A stretch of 64,000 nt of DNA from Brevibacillus antibioticus (GCF_005217615.1 NZ_SZNK01000001.1:4342001-4406000); one strand, 5' to 3'. Counted from the stretch's first letter, positions 17,749 to 26,581 are shown. The notes: generated by a model from the sequence alone, not told the origin. Translations and numbers: made by a program.

Positions 17749-18846
17749 GTGCAAGATTTGCCTGACTGGCTGCGTAAGCATCTGCATGTCGCATACATAC
17801 CTGGCTATGAGTTTTTCTTAAGTCTCCATGTGCTTGCAAAGCCTGCGCATCACACCTCCCGCTTGCATTGGGCGGAGGAGTTGCTCACTGCTTTACCTGC
17901 CCCGTTCTTGAAAAAGCTTCACTTTTTTAGTTCCATGTCCAATCAGTTTCTCGATGCCATGGACTTCCTGGCGCCTTGGGAGGAGTGCTTTGAGCATTCT
18001 GTTGAGGCCGCATTGGAGCGTGTACAAGCGATGGATGCTGGCGAATTTGCCCAACTCATGATCGGTCCCATCTATCATCCCAGACAGCTTCACGCTTGGA
18101 TGCAAGGACGTACGGACGAGATTTTTGATGAACTGAAACCGGAGCATCGGGAGCTTTTGCGCCATCCGCTCTCGACCAAGCGCAGTTTTCTCGAGTTTTG
18201 CTACGACTACCTGCCTTTTTTCCAGGCAGAAGAACGGCGGATTGAACCGTGGCTCGTCCGCGCCGTACATGAAGCACAAGAGCAGATCAAGCTTGATCCA
18301 ATTCCGTTTTTGTCGCAGATACACCCGCGCTTGAAGGTGCATGAAGACTTCTTGCAATTTCATAAGGCCAAAACGTACACATTTGGCTATTCGGAGCTGG
18401 CGCGTATCCATTTGCGTGTCTCTACTTTTATCGCGCCGCATTTGTTGCTCGGCATTTATGACGACCATATCTCCGTGGGCTTATTCGTTGAAGTTCCCGG
18501 CACCAGAGCCACCTCGGTGATTCCCGCTGACTTCATCAACAAAATGAAGGTGTTCAGTGATCCGACGCGGACGGCGATTCTCAAATCATTATTGGCTCAT
18601 CCTTACTGCACGCAGCAGTTGGCTGACCTGCACAACATTAGTGAACCTGCCGTTAACAAGCACCTGAATCTGTTGGTAGACACAGGCTTTATCTGGAGTG
18701 AACGGCGGGGACGGTATGTGTTTTACCGCGCGATTGCTTACCGGCTGGAACAACTCGCCGTCGATCTGCATGAGTTCATCGATATGCCTGTTCCCGAACT
18801 TATCTCTCCACCTGCTTTATCACATCCCCCAGAACGGAGGAAATAA
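17749..18846 (+). CDS. Long ArsR-type transcription regulator (second of two)
   Basis: Seen: 365 residues from GTG 17749 (AAGGAG 8 bases upstream). A ~260-residue N-terminal domain of unknown ligand is followed by a winged helix: KMKVFSDPTRTAILKSLLAHPYC and SEPAVNKHLNLLVDTGF. Same domain order as the regulator at 11817. Inferred: repressor of the ABC transporter genes that follow with 1- to 17-base gaps or overlaps. The effector is not visible. The long sensor domain is unlike metal-binding ArsR repressors; no Cys cluster is present. Confidence 0.85.
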   Translation: MQDLPDWLRKHLHVAYIPGYEFFLSLHVLAKPAHHTSRLHWAEELLTALPAPFLKKLHFFSSMSNQFLDAMDFLAPWEECFEHSVEAALERVQAMDAGEFAQLMIGPIYHPRQLHAWMQGRTDEIFDELKPEHRELLRHPLSTKRSFLEFCYDYLPFFQAEERRIEPWLVRAVHEAQEQIKLDPIPFLSQIHPRLKVHEDFLQFHKAKTYTFGYSELARIHLRVSTFIAPHLLLGIYDDHISVGLFVEVPGTRATSVIPADFINKMKVFSDPTRTAILKSLLAHPYCTQQLADLHNISEPAVNKHLNLLVDTGFIWSERRGRYVFYRAIAYRLEQLAVDLHEFIDMPVPELISPPALSHPPERRK

Positions 18847-18847
18847 C

Positions 18848-19657
18848 GTGTTTCATGTCGCCAAAGCTACCTTTATCCGCAATACCCTCGTAATGATTCG
18901 TGCCTATCCGTGGTCGTTTGTCATCGGCCACATTTTTTCCGGGGTGTACACGGTGCTGTTTGCCTTCTTCGCCTATCACTATGTATTTGCCGGGCAGTTG
19001 GACGAGAATTTCGCACATCTCACCGGCTCGTCCGATTACTTGTCATACGCCATCCTCGGCGGGGCTTTTTATGCGTTTGCCGTCTCGACCTTGATGAATG
19101 TCAGCCGCTCACTCATTACGGAGCTACGGGAAGGGACCTTGGAGGCGGTTTTGCTCACTCCTTCCTTGCGCAGGGGGTATTTTTTAGGGAATGTCGCTCA
19201 ACAGCTCATGCGTACCTTGTTTGAATTTTCGGTGATCGTACTTGTAGGGGCGTTGTTTGGGCTGACCCTTTCTCATACAAACGTATGGAGCGCCATCCTT
19301 GTCTGGATATTGTCTACAGGGGCTTTCTTTTGTCAGGCGCTCGTATTGGGCAGCCTCATGCTTTGGTTCCGCGATACGTACATCACACAAAACACGTTGT
19401 TTGCCGTGATGGCCTTTGTCAGTGGGGTAACGTTCCCGATTCCGTATTTGCCTGAATGGGTGCAACCACTCGGTCTCATCATGCCGCTCGCGCCTGCGCT
19501 GGATGCTTTTCGGCAATGCGTGATTCAAGGGGCGCCGCTGCATGCTGTTTCCCCACAGCTGTTTCATATGGCAGTCCTGTCCCTCGTCTATCTCGTCATT
19601 GGGGTGTGGGGCATTCGTCGGATGGAAAAACGCGTCATGGAATCAATTTTTGGATAA
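18848..19657 (+). CDS. ABC-2 type transporter permease (first)
   Basis: Seen: 269 residues from GTG 18848 with GGAGG 8 bases upstream; longer in-frame readings overlap the regulator and are rejected. Six hydrophobic segments, with the loop SRSLITELREGTLEAVLLTP between, typical of ABC-2 permeases of the DrrB/NodJ kind. Starts 2 bases after the regulator stop. Known: such permeases pair with one ATPase and export drugs, polysaccharides or peptides. Inferred: forms a heterodimeric pore with the permease at 20658. Confidence 0.87.
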   Translation: MFHVAKATFIRNTLVMIRAYPWSFVIGHIFSGVYTVLFAFFAYHYVFAGQLDENFAHLTGSSDYLSYAILGGAFYAFAVSTLMNVSRSLITELREGTLEAVLLTPSLRRGYFLGNVAQQLMRTLFEFSVIVLVGALFGLTLSHTNVWSAILVWILSTGAFFCQALVLGSLMLWFRDTYITQNTLFAVMAFVSGVTFPIPYLPEWVQPLGLIMPLAPALDAFRQCVIQGAPLHAVSPQLFHMAVLSLVYLVIGVWGIRRMEKRVMESIFG

Positions 19658-19674
19658 CGAGGAGGTCAACCATC

Positions 19675-20661
19675 ATGCTACTTGCAGAAAATGTACGCAA
19701 GGTATACCGAGTGAAGGAGAAAAAGGGCTGGTTTCGCCAGCAATGGACAGAGGTCGAGGCAGTTGCTGATCTGTCTTTTCGCATGGTACCCGGCAAAATT
19801 ATTGGATTGTTAGGCATTAATGGTGCAGGAAAAACAACAACGATCAAGATGTGCTCCACACTACTCACCCCGACCAGCGGCAAGATCACGGTAGACGGCT
19901 ATGACGCGGTAAAGGACGATCGTTTCGTCAAGGCCAAGGTCAATATGATCGCAGGGGGCGAGCGCATGCTGTACTGGCGGCTGACCGGGCGGGAAAACCT
20001 GCAATATTTCGGCAGTCTATACGGTTTGCAAGGGCAGGCCTTGCGCGATCGGATCGATTCATTGCTCTTGCAGGTTGGCCTGTTTGAGGCAGCCAACACC
20101 CCTGTCGAGCGTTATTCCAAAGGCATGAAGCAACGACTGCAAATCGCCCGCGGCCTGATCAATGACCCGCGCTACCTGTTCCTGGACGAGCCGACTCTCG
20201 GCTTGGACGCCCCCATTGCTCGGCAGCTTCGCAAGCATGTGAGTGAGCTCGCTTCTCAGCATGGAAAAGCCATTCTGCTGACCAGCCACTACATTCATGA
20301 GGTAGAAGAGCTTTGCGACGAGGTATACATCATCGATAAAGGAAGGCTCGTGGCGCATGATACACCGGAGCACCTGACCAAATCGCTCCACCTGGATACC
20401 GCCTTACAGGTAGTGATCCCCTCTCTCTCAGACTCACTCGATTACGATCTGCGCAGGCTGGTTCTTGATTACGGCGGTTCACATGAAATCGCAGAAACAG
20501 ACGAGCAGACCTGGGAAGTGACATTACGGGGAAAAACGGATATGACGACTCCGCTGCTCTCCCTCTTGGCTGCTCACCAATCCCCTGTCTTGCGTCTCTC
20601 CACCCAACAGCCATCACTGGAGGACGTTATCCTGCACATGGCAGATCGGAGGGGGGCATGA
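19675..20661 (+). CDS. ABC transporter ATP-binding protein
   Basis: Seen: 328 residues from ATG 19675 with GAGGAGG upstream. Walker A GINGAGKTT, signature YSKGMKQR, Walker B YLFLDEP and switch His in LLTSHY are present; the C-terminal ~90 residues are the extra domain found in drug-type exporters. Known: DrrA/CcmA-type ATPase that powers an ABC-2 exporter. Overlaps the second permease by 4 bases. Cytoplasmic face of the membrane. Confidence 0.93.
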   Translation: MLLAENVRKVYRVKEKKGWFRQQWTEVEAVADLSFRMVPGKIIGLLGINGAGKTTTIKMCSTLLTPTSGKITVDGYDAVKDDRFVKAKVNMIAGGERMLYWRLTGRENLQYFGSLYGLQGQALRDRIDSLLLQVGLFEAANTPVERYSKGMKQRLQIARGLINDPRYLFLDEPTLGLDAPIARQLRKHVSELASQHGKAILLTSHYIHEVEELCDEVYIIDKGRLVAHDTPEHLTKSLHLDTALQVVIPSLSDSLDYDLRRLVLDYGGSHEIAETDEQTWEVTLRGKTDMTTPLLSLLAAHQSPVLRLSTQQPSLEDVILHMADRRGA

Positions 20662-21473
20662 AACAGCTAGGCAGCCTGCTTTTGGCCGAAATCATCAAGG
20701 AGCACCGCCATTCGTTTCACAGCAAAATGATCTACTTCTCGCTTTTGGTCTGGCCTGTCATCAATTTCGTGACTGCGTACTATTCGTTTGCCCCGTTTCG
20801 GATGGGAGCTGATTCCCCTCTAGCCCGGTTCATCAGTTACGAGCAGTTGCCCTTGTTCCTGCTGACTGGCTATTTAGGCTATATCTTTTATTGGTGCCTG
20901 GTGCAGTCGTCCTGGCAAATGAGCTTTGAACGGCAAGCAGGAACCATGGAAATGATCTTCATCAGCCCGGTCAACCGACTCGCTTTTCTGTATGGGCGTT
21001 CGCTTTCCTCGCTGATTGAAGGAGTCTGGCTGTTCTTTTGCTTTGCCCTGTTAGCCTTGTATTTTGTCGATGGCATTCAGCTAAGCGGCTGGTGGGCGCC
21101 TCCGCTCGCCTTCCTCATTTTGCTGGTATCAGCCATCGTCTGGGGCGGCTTTCTCTGTGTGCTCTTCCTGTTTTCACGCGATTCGAGCTTTCTGTACACC
21201 GTTCTGGATGAGCCGATGCTGATCTTTTCCGGTGTCCGTCTGCCCCCGATGGCCTTTCCGGTTTGGGCCAAGGTCATTTCCTTTTGCTTTCCCCTGACCT
21301 ACGCGCTCCAGCTCATTCGCGAGCTGCTGATGGAGGGAGCGTCGTTACAAACAATGCTCCCAAGTATGGGACTTCTCGCGGCTGTTTTGCTGGTGCTCGT
21401 GACTGCGACCTTTGTGTTGTTGAAGCAAGCGGAGAAGCATATGAAAAAGACCGGGAACATGGTGATGTATTAA
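20658..21473 (+). CDS. ABC-2 type transporter permease (second)
   Basis: Seen: 271 residues, six hydrophobic segments, and the loop QSSWQMSFERQAGTMEMIF, which is the same place where the first permease has its ELREGTLE loop. ATGA overlap with the ATPase gene. Inferred: second half of a heterodimeric exporter under control of the regulator at 17749. No terminator was identified after it; a decayed gene on the opposite strand follows at once. Confidence 0.87.
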   Translation: MKQLGSLLLAEIIKEHRHSFHSKMIYFSLLVWPVINFVTAYYSFAPFRMGADSPLARFISYEQLPLFLLTGYLGYIFYWCLVQSSWQMSFERQAGTMEMIFISPVNRLAFLYGRSLSSLIEGVWLFFCFALLALYFVDGIQLSGWWAPPLAFLILLVSAIVWGGFLCVLFLFSRDSSFLYTVLDEPMLIFSGVRLPPMAFPVWAKVISFCFPLTYALQLIRELLMEGASLQTMLPSMGLLAAVLLVLVTATFVLLKQAEKHMKKTGNMVMY

Positions 21474-21476
21474 GTG

Positions 21477-21830
21477 CTAGCAGGGTTTCGGGTAGAGATA
21501 GGAGAGAATTCCTCGGGATGCGAAGTCGACGAAGCATTCGATAAAGTCAGGGGCGGCAGCCGGAGCCAGTTCTTTTGCCTTGGCTCCTCATTGCTGCCAT
21601 TCTCGGATGTCATTCCAGGTCATGGTAGACGGAAGTAATTGTATGGCTTGATCCAGATTGACTTGTTCGGGGAAATCCCCTTTTTTTGCAGGCCGTAGTC
21701 GAATGCCTTCAAGCGGAGGGTCTAACAAACTGGTAAAAGCAAGCGTATCCAAATCTCTTTTAACCTACGGAACGACAGGCGCTTGGGAAACAGCTAGCGA
21801 TTTTAGCCTCTTTTTCTTTTTTTCTTTTCT
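21477..21830 (-). pseudogene. Decayed gene with in-frame TAG and TGA stops, identity unknown
   Basis: Seen: one minus-strand frame gives protein-like sequence on both sides of two stops. The pieces, from the upstream end, are KSLAVSQAPVVP, TAG (21765-21767), then VKRDLDTLAFTSLLDPP to WNDIREWQQ, TGA (21588-21590), then AKELAPAAAPDFIECFVDF to the final TAG (21477-21479). No start codon with a ribosome site exists. Inferred: C-terminal remnant of a gene lost by point mutations. I do not recognise the family. Confidence 0.45.
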
Positions 21831-21910
21831 ACTATCTTATATACAATTGCTGAAACGACAATCGCAAAAACTACCAGAACCATGAGACCAGGATAACCTA
21901 CACTCCCCAT
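21803..21910 (-). CDS. 35-residue single-span membrane peptide
   Basis: Seen: ATG at 21910 with GAGGTG five bases upstream; short Gly-rich head, hydrophobic stretch LMVLVVFAIVVSAIVY (residues ~9-24), then a basic tail KIVEKKKRKRG and TAA. This is a textbook single transmembrane span with positive inside tail. It lies about 50 bases beyond the terminator of the secreted-protein gene, on the same strand. Function unknown; it could act as a small regulator or toxin-like peptide, but nothing proves that. Confidence 0.55.
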   Translation of the reverse strand: MGSVGYPGLMVLVVFAIVVSAIVYKIVEKKKRKRG

Positions 21911-21956
21911 AAGTACACCTCATTTTCTTAAATTTGTAATTAATTTGTATTATACA

Positions 21957-21995
21957 AATAAAACTACTCCATTTGGAAATAAGGAGTAGTTTTAA
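21957..21995 (-). terminator. Terminator of the secreted-protein gene
   Basis: AAAACTACTCC/GGAGTAGTTTT arms (21960-21970, 21983-21993) in an AT-rich context. Confidence 0.75.
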
Positions 21996-21998
21996 AGT

Positions 21999-22625
21999 TT
22001 ATTTTTTTTTACCGACTCCTACAATCTCTATGGACCCAGTTGCACCTTTTACTGCTCCTTTTGGAGTTATGTAGTAATAAGCTACTGATGCATTAAACGG
22101 TTGATCAAATGTAGAGCTATATTGTAATTTACTACTCGGTGTCCAACCACTGCTTACCTCAAATTCAGCAGTCTTCCCAATCTTTGTTCCACCTGCACCT
22201 ACAAGACCGTAAGCATCCAGCTGGATTGAATTTTGATAATGCGTTGGTGTTCCTTTCTTCACGTAAGTTGTCAGGTCTGCTCTGAAATTATTTTCCCATA
22301 AGTTTAAGCCAACATATACAGTCCCCGATATAAAAGCATTAAAAGCTGTGTTTGAATCACTTCCAGTTACTGTCCAGTTATCTGGTTGAGCGTCTGCTAA
22401 GGTTTTAACATGATTTGGTTCAAAGGCATATTTTTTAACTAATTCTGCATCTTTATCGCTAAGAACTTCTCCAACCTGATATTTATCCCCAATTAGTCTC
22501 ATTATTTGTTGAGGGCTCTGTTGTACGGACGATGCAAATACAGGACTCATGCCACCCCCAGTAACCGAAACACCCAGTAGAAGAGCAGTAGCTACAGCAG
22601 ATAGTAAAGACTTTTTAGCAAACAT
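21999..22625 (-). CDS. AT-rich secreted protein of unknown family
   Basis: Seen: 208 residues from ATG 22625 (AGGAGG 7 bases upstream). Signal peptide with basic start, hydrophobic core LLSAVATALLLGVSV and likely cleavage after SPVFA. The mature part has a helical front (QQIMRLIGDKYQV) and a beta-rich, aromatic back half ending in KKK; no Cys. Base composition is clearly more AT-rich than the neighbours, which suggests recent transfer. I recognise no family. It has its own promoter and terminator, and a tiny membrane peptide lies downstream. Confidence 0.72.
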   Translation of the reverse strand: MFAKKSLLSAVATALLLGVSVTGGGMSPVFASSVQQSPQQIMRLIGDKYQVGEVLSDKDAELVKKYAFEPNHVKTLADAQPDNWTVTGSDSNTAFNAFISGTVYVGLNLWENNFRADLTTYVKKGTPTHYQNSIQLDAYGLVGAGGTKIGKTAEFEVSSGWTPSSKLQYSSTFDQPFNASVAYYYITPKGAVKGATGSIEIVGVGKKK

Positions 22626-22658
22626 CACAAGACCTCCTAGATTTTAATTTACAGGTAT

Positions 22659-22687
22659 ATATTACCAAATTAATTTGTTTTTTACAA
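22659..22687 (-). promoter_or_regulatory. Promoter of the secreted-protein gene
   Basis: On the minus strand TTGTAA, 17-base spacer, TAATAT, 34 bases before the ATG. Confidence 0.6.
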
Positions 22688-22689
22688 TT

Positions 22690-23010
22690 CTTTAAGAATA
22701 ATCGCACATTTTTAATAAGTATCTATCAATTTTTTAAACTTCCTTAGCACCGTCTAACTAAAAATATAGCTCTTGTACAGCAGCATCAACATTGTTCTTA
22801 TGATTAGAGAAGGACATTCATTTTGCAGGAGTACCGTTATCAAGTTAGATTTCTTGCTGAATAACGGCCCCCTAAGTAAAACTTTTAAAGGGAATAAACT
22901 AATTTCTAGTGATGATCACCTTGAATTATAAGCACCCCCTAACAAACAGCGGATCATAGATATTCTGTATACCAAATTTCCCTGCCTCTTAAAATGTCAT
23001 ACCCGTGAAA
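22690..23010. other. AT-rich non-coding stretch
   Basis: No gene supported on either strand. The part near 22820-22900 has short open pieces but no start or ribosome site; I see no repeat or terminator in it. Confidence 0.5.
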
Positions 23011-23011
23011 A

Positions 23012-23043
23012 TAAAAAAAGACTCCGACGAACAATCGGAATCT
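23012..23043 (-). terminator. Terminator of the M24 peptidase gene
   Basis: AGACTCCGA/TCGGAATCT stem (23019-23027, 23035-23043) followed by T7 on the minus strand. Confidence 0.85.
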
Positions 23044-23074
23044 CCAATAATTCACCAAGGGCAAGGAATATACC

Positions 23075-23767
23075 CTACTCCACCGTCAACAGCTTCTCCA
23101 CAAATCCCCCAATTTCTCGTTCCCGATCAATAAAATGAACCTCCAAGATCCAATCACGCGGGTGTCCGTTATGATCCGACTCACTCATTGGCTTGTGATT
23201 GTCAGGGTGAATATAGTTCACGATATCGTCCCCCTGAATTTTTTCATGCGGGAATTCGCCGATGAGATGTCCCGCGTGCGGTCCACCGTACTCCCAGCCG
23301 TATGCTTTGGCGAGCTCACACATGTAGAAAAACAGCTCGCTGCTCGTAATATCCGGCTTGGACAAAAAGTAAGCCTTGCCCTCGTCCCACGCTTTTTCAA
23401 TATCGTCGCGCAGCTTTTGTTTTACCGGATCATTTCCAAGCACATACGTCCGCCCGAGATCGGCTTCCCAGTCCTCAAAAATGGGCCCGAAATCGAGAAA
23501 GACAATATCTTCGGGAGCGACAGTCAAGTTCGGTGGATTTTCTCGGTACGGAAACAGCGTGTTACTTCCCGCTCGCACAATTCGCTTATGCCAATATTTC
23601 TTGATCCCGAACAATTGAAAGGCCAGCTCGTAAATCTCTTTGTTGATATCCTTTTCCGTCACACCGCCGCGAATGATGCCCTTCTCTTCAATGGTGGTAA
23701 ATAAAAACTCAGCTTTGGTCTCTGCTCCGCGCAGTGCCTGATGTCTCTTCTCCAATGATTGATTCAT
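23075..23767 (-). CDS. M24 family metallopeptidase (Xaa-Pro aminopeptidase-like)
   Basis: Seen: 230 residues, one pita-bread domain without the usual N-terminal domain. Putative metal ligands appear in order: D in FLDFGP, D in ADLGRTY, H in GPHAGHLIGEFPHE, E in ILEVHF and a late E in GGFVEKLL. Known: M24 enzymes are two-metal peptidases (methionine aminopeptidase, prolidase) or related hydrolases such as creatinase. The domain alone, about 230 residues, matches stand-alone M24 proteins. Exact substrate unknown. Monocistronic. Confidence 0.85.
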   Translation of the reverse strand: MNQSLEKRHQALRGAETKAEFLFTTIEEKGIIRGGVTEKDINKEIYELAFQLFGIKKYWHKRIVRAGSNTLFPYRENPPNLTVAPEDIVFLDFGPIFEDWEADLGRTYVLGNDPVKQKLRDDIEKAWDEGKAYFLSKPDITSSELFFYMCELAKAYGWEYGGPHAGHLIGEFPHEKIQGDDIVNYIHPDNHKPMSESDHNGHPRDWILEVHFIDREREIGGFVEKLLTVE

Positions 23768-23915
23768 GATTTAATTACCTCCCACACAATGCAACCACTC
23801 GCTAATGAATAAGAACAAGTGATTTATCCATTTTTTGTAATTGGAGATGCATGTCTATTCAATCAAAATTTTTTGAGCATACCCTATCGTATATCATCTA
23901 AAGGAGTGATCATCC

Positions 23916-24125
23916 TTGAGAAGGAATAAATCCCGCAACAAAGGATTCAAGAAAGTAAATGGTCGTTTGGTGCAATATTCTACTCCTCATAATCCTGATC
24001 GTGAGCCTTATTCCAGGCACAATCCTCCCAGAGAAAGAAGCATGCGATGCAGAGCCTGTTGCTGGGAAGATCCTGATCGGCTGCAAAGTGTATGCGGTTG
24101 GTGCTGTGCCGAGATGATCCAATAA
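23916..24125 (+). CDS. Small cysteine-rich, zinc-ribbon-like protein
   Basis: Seen: 69 residues from TTG 23916, with AAGGAGTGAT five bases upstream. The first half is very basic (RRNKSRNKGFKKVNGR); the second half has C-RA-CC and C-GW-CC pairs separated by about 13 residues, a plausible zinc site. A strong hairpin terminator follows 12 bases after the stop. No known family recognised; could bind nucleic acid. Confidence 0.7.
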   Translation: MRRNKSRNKGFKKVNGRLVQYSTPHNPDREPYSRHNPPRERSMRCRACCWEDPDRLQSVCGWCCAEMIQ

Positions 24126-24136
24126 TCGTTGATGAA

Positions 24137-24172
24137 AACAAGCGTCCGGATCTCCACATTCGGACGTTTGTT
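24137..24172. terminator. Bidirectional terminator
   Basis: AACAAGCGTCCG/CGGACGTTTGTT stem between the converging small-Cys and HAD genes. Confidence 0.8.
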
Positions 24173-24178
24173 CATCAT

Positions 24179-24937
24179 TCAGTTGTCCGAGCCAAACTCT
24201 CGCAATTTTGCGATAATAGATTGCTCCACATGATCATCCATAGCGATTTTTTCCTTCGCTAATGCAAGCAGCGGTTCATACTCGCCAATTAATACCGAAT
24301 GATGCGCTTTTTCAAACAGCGGCAAATCATTCATGTCATTACCAAAGCAGATGAACGGCTCCCCTGCCACATCGAACCGATTCAGGGCAGCCCATTTATT
24401 CACTCCCCGATACGTGAGGTCGAGAATGCCTTCTGCCGAATGATAATGTAGCGTAACGTCGAGTTCCTTGATTCTCGCCAGCAATTCTTCATAACGGTCA
24501 CACGATAAAATCAGGATTTTCAGCACGGCATTCAGTTGATCCACGTCTACGCGGCTTGCTGTCCGATTGGGATCGACATAGCTCAAAAAAGGGTGTGTCG
24601 ACACACAATTATGTGCGTAATTCCACGAGTCATCGATGAAATACTGCGCCCGATAATCATCGAGAATGCTGATGATTTCATGTGCCAAACGATCCGGGAT
24701 CGGCACGCAGCCCTGCAAGCTACCTTGGTGATGTGTCATCGCCCCATTCGCGCCAATGAGGAGATGGTTGGAAAATCGCTCATCTAGGACGGGCAGCATG
24801 TCGCGACACGGTCTTGCGGAGGCGAAACCTACGGTATGTCCCGCTTGTTCGAGTGCAAGCAGGCTATCCAAAATGTTCGTTGAGATCGGCCGACCCTTGA
24901 AGCAGATCGTCCCGTCCAGATCAAAAATGAATTTCAT
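24179..24937 (-). CDS. HAD superfamily (Cof-type) phosphatase
   Basis: Seen: 252 residues from ATG 24937 (AAAGGGTGGG upstream). Motif I is FDLDGT at the very N-terminus, motif II LIGANGAMTHH, motif IV FGNDMNDLPLF near the C-terminus; the cap is of the IIB (Cof) type by position. Known: Cof-type HADs are cytosolic magnesium-dependent phosphatases for sugar phosphates, flavin or PLP. It lies 103 bases after the MocR-type regulator, same strand, so it could belong with it and act on PLP, but that is only context. Confidence 0.87.
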   Translation of the reverse strand: MKFIFDLDGTICFKGRPISTNILDSLLALEQAGHTVGFASARPCRDMLPVLDERFSNHLLIGANGAMTHHQGSLQGCVPIPDRLAHEIISILDDYRAQYFIDDSWNYAHNCVSTHPFLSYVDPNRTASRVDVDQLNAVLKILILSCDRYEELLARIKELDVTLHYHSAEGILDLTYRGVNKWAALNRFDVAGEPFICFGNDMNDLPLFEKAHHSVLIGEYEPLLALAKEKIAMDDHVEQSIIAKLREFGSDN

Positions 24938-25040
24938 TTTTCCCACCCTTTCTAATCGCTGTCCTGTCCATCGTAATGGATAGCCATCCTGGGCCAAAGG
25001 GACAGATCGTTCAAGATGAGTGGGACAGAGAGCTGATCAG

Positions 25041-26426
25041 TTACTCGAACCAAGCACTAGCCAACAAGCGAATGCCCTCCTGAATATCGTCGGGAGTCAA
25101 TGCTCCGTATCCTAGCAATACCGTCGGATGCTCCCTTGTATCATGCAGCCAGTATCGAGCAGTTCCGTAGACTTTTACGCCTTTTTGATAGGCACGCTCC
25201 ATGAGTTCCGCTTCCGTACACTGACTTTTTACAGTCAAAAATACATGTAGCCCCGTATCCTTCCCTTCTATTTCCACACGCCCGTCCATGTAACGAGCGA
25301 CTGCCTGAAGAAACACCTCTCGCTTTTCCACGTAGTTTTTTCGCATGTGCTGCAAATGCCTATGCCAATAGCCATCAGACAAATACGCCGCTAGCGTCAA
25401 CTGGTCCAAGCGAGAAACAGGCTGATCGTATTCAGGCACGCGCTGGTGAAATCGCGATAACAACTCGTAAGGAAGGACGACGTAGCTGACGTTTACGAGC
25501 GGCAGCAATGCTTTGGAGAGCCTCCCCATGTAAACAACCTTTTGGGGAGACAGACTCTGGATCGAAGGGATGTAGCTCTCTTGATATTTGAACTCCCATT
25601 CGTAGTCATCCTCCACCAAATAAGAATGCGGCAAAGATTGCGCCCACAGGTTCAATTCGTTTCTTTTCTCCAAAGACATCGTCATTTTGTTGATGAATTG
25701 CTGGGAAGGACTCACGTACATGATGCTTGCCCCGCTTTTCCTCAGCTCTTCGATGGATACACCGTCTGCCTCCAAGGAAATGCCATGTACATGGTAGCCA
25801 CCGTTGAGAAACGTATTTCTCGCACCATCATAGCCCGGATTTTCTACGCCAATCACATGCTTCTCTCTGTCCAGAAGCTGGACGACAATCGACACCAACT
25901 GTTGCGGGGTGGCTCCAATAATGATCTGCTCCGGTGTGGCGAGGACTCCTCTCGTTTCATGCAGCAATTTCGAGAGTTCTTTTCGCAAGACGTATTCGCC
26001 TTGAGCCAGACCCTCCACCATATACGTACGCTGATGGTAGGAAATGAGCTTGTTGCGCAGCTTATTCCACGGATGAAAAGGGAATACCCCTAGCTCGATG
26101 TTGCCATAGCGAAAGTCATAGCGAATCGGCAGTATACGAGAGTCTTCTCGTTCCGCTGCGTACTGCCCGGAAGGAGGTCCTGCTTTGTACGTCACCTGAT
26201 ATCCTTTTTTCGAAATGCTGCTGATGTACCCTTCCGATACCAATAGCTGATAGGCAACTTCTACCGTGTTTTTGCTGACAGCAAGCGATTGCGCACAGCT
26301 TCTGATCGAGGGGAGAAATTCTTCATGCGTGATTTGGTTACGCAATATTTCGTCTTTGATATAGTGATAGATTTGGATGAATAGTGGTTCTCCCTCTGTA
26401 AAACGAATGGCAGAAAGCTCTCGCAA
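25041..26426 (-). CDS. MocR/PdxR family regulator (GntR head, aminotransferase body)
   Basis: Seen: 461 residues from TTG 26426 (GGAAGGGGG about 10 bases upstream; start moderately sure). Residues ~10-80 are a GntR winged helix (PLFIQIYHYIKDEIL, SRNTVEVAYQLL-like SKNTVEVAYQLL). The remainder is a fold-type I aminotransferase with VEDDYEWEF and a likely PLP lysine in GRLSKALLP. Known: MocR regulators use PLP as cofactor-ligand and control vitamin B6, GABA or taurine genes. No pdxST pair is next to it, so the target is unknown. Confidence 0.92.
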   Translation of the reverse strand: MRELSAIRFTEGEPLFIQIYHYIKDEILRNQITHEEFLPSIRSCAQSLAVSKNTVEVAYQLLVSEGYISSISKKGYQVTYKAGPPSGQYAAEREDSRILPIRYDFRYGNIELGVFPFHPWNKLRNKLISYHQRTYMVEGLAQGEYVLRKELSKLLHETRGVLATPEQIIIGATPQQLVSIVVQLLDREKHVIGVENPGYDGARNTFLNGGYHVHGISLEADGVSIEELRKSGASIMYVSPSQQFINKMTMSLEKRNELNLWAQSLPHSYLVEDDYEWEFKYQESYIPSIQSLSPQKVVYMGRLSKALLPLVNVSYVVLPYELLSRFHQRVPEYDQPVSRLDQLTLAAYLSDGYWHRHLQHMRKNYVEKREVFLQAVARYMDGRVEIEGKDTGLHVFLTVKSQCTEAELMERAYQKGVKVYGTARYWLHDTREHPTVLLGYGALTPDDIQEGIRLLASAWFE

Positions 26427-26581
26427 CGAACAGGAACCCCCTTCCTTTTTTGTTTTAGTCTACCACATATTATATTAAGCCTGAATGAACAAAAGGTCAG
26501 CGATCTGCCAGAAGGCTTTGTCAACGTCCTCGAAATCGAGTTCGGTAAACGGACTGTCAAAAGGTGTCAAGGACTCACGGT

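Noticed and set aside
20101..20150. Non-canonical ABC signature YSKGMKQR as an unusual finding
   Set aside because: This variant is common in ABC-2 drug-type ATPases.
21588..21590. TGA in the decayed gene as a selenocysteine codon
   Set aside because: A TAG stop is also in the same frame upstream, there is no start codon and no SECIS-like hairpin, so decay is simpler.
22800..22910. Possible transposase or IS remnant
   Set aside because: Short open pieces only, no inverted repeats or family motif that I can defend.
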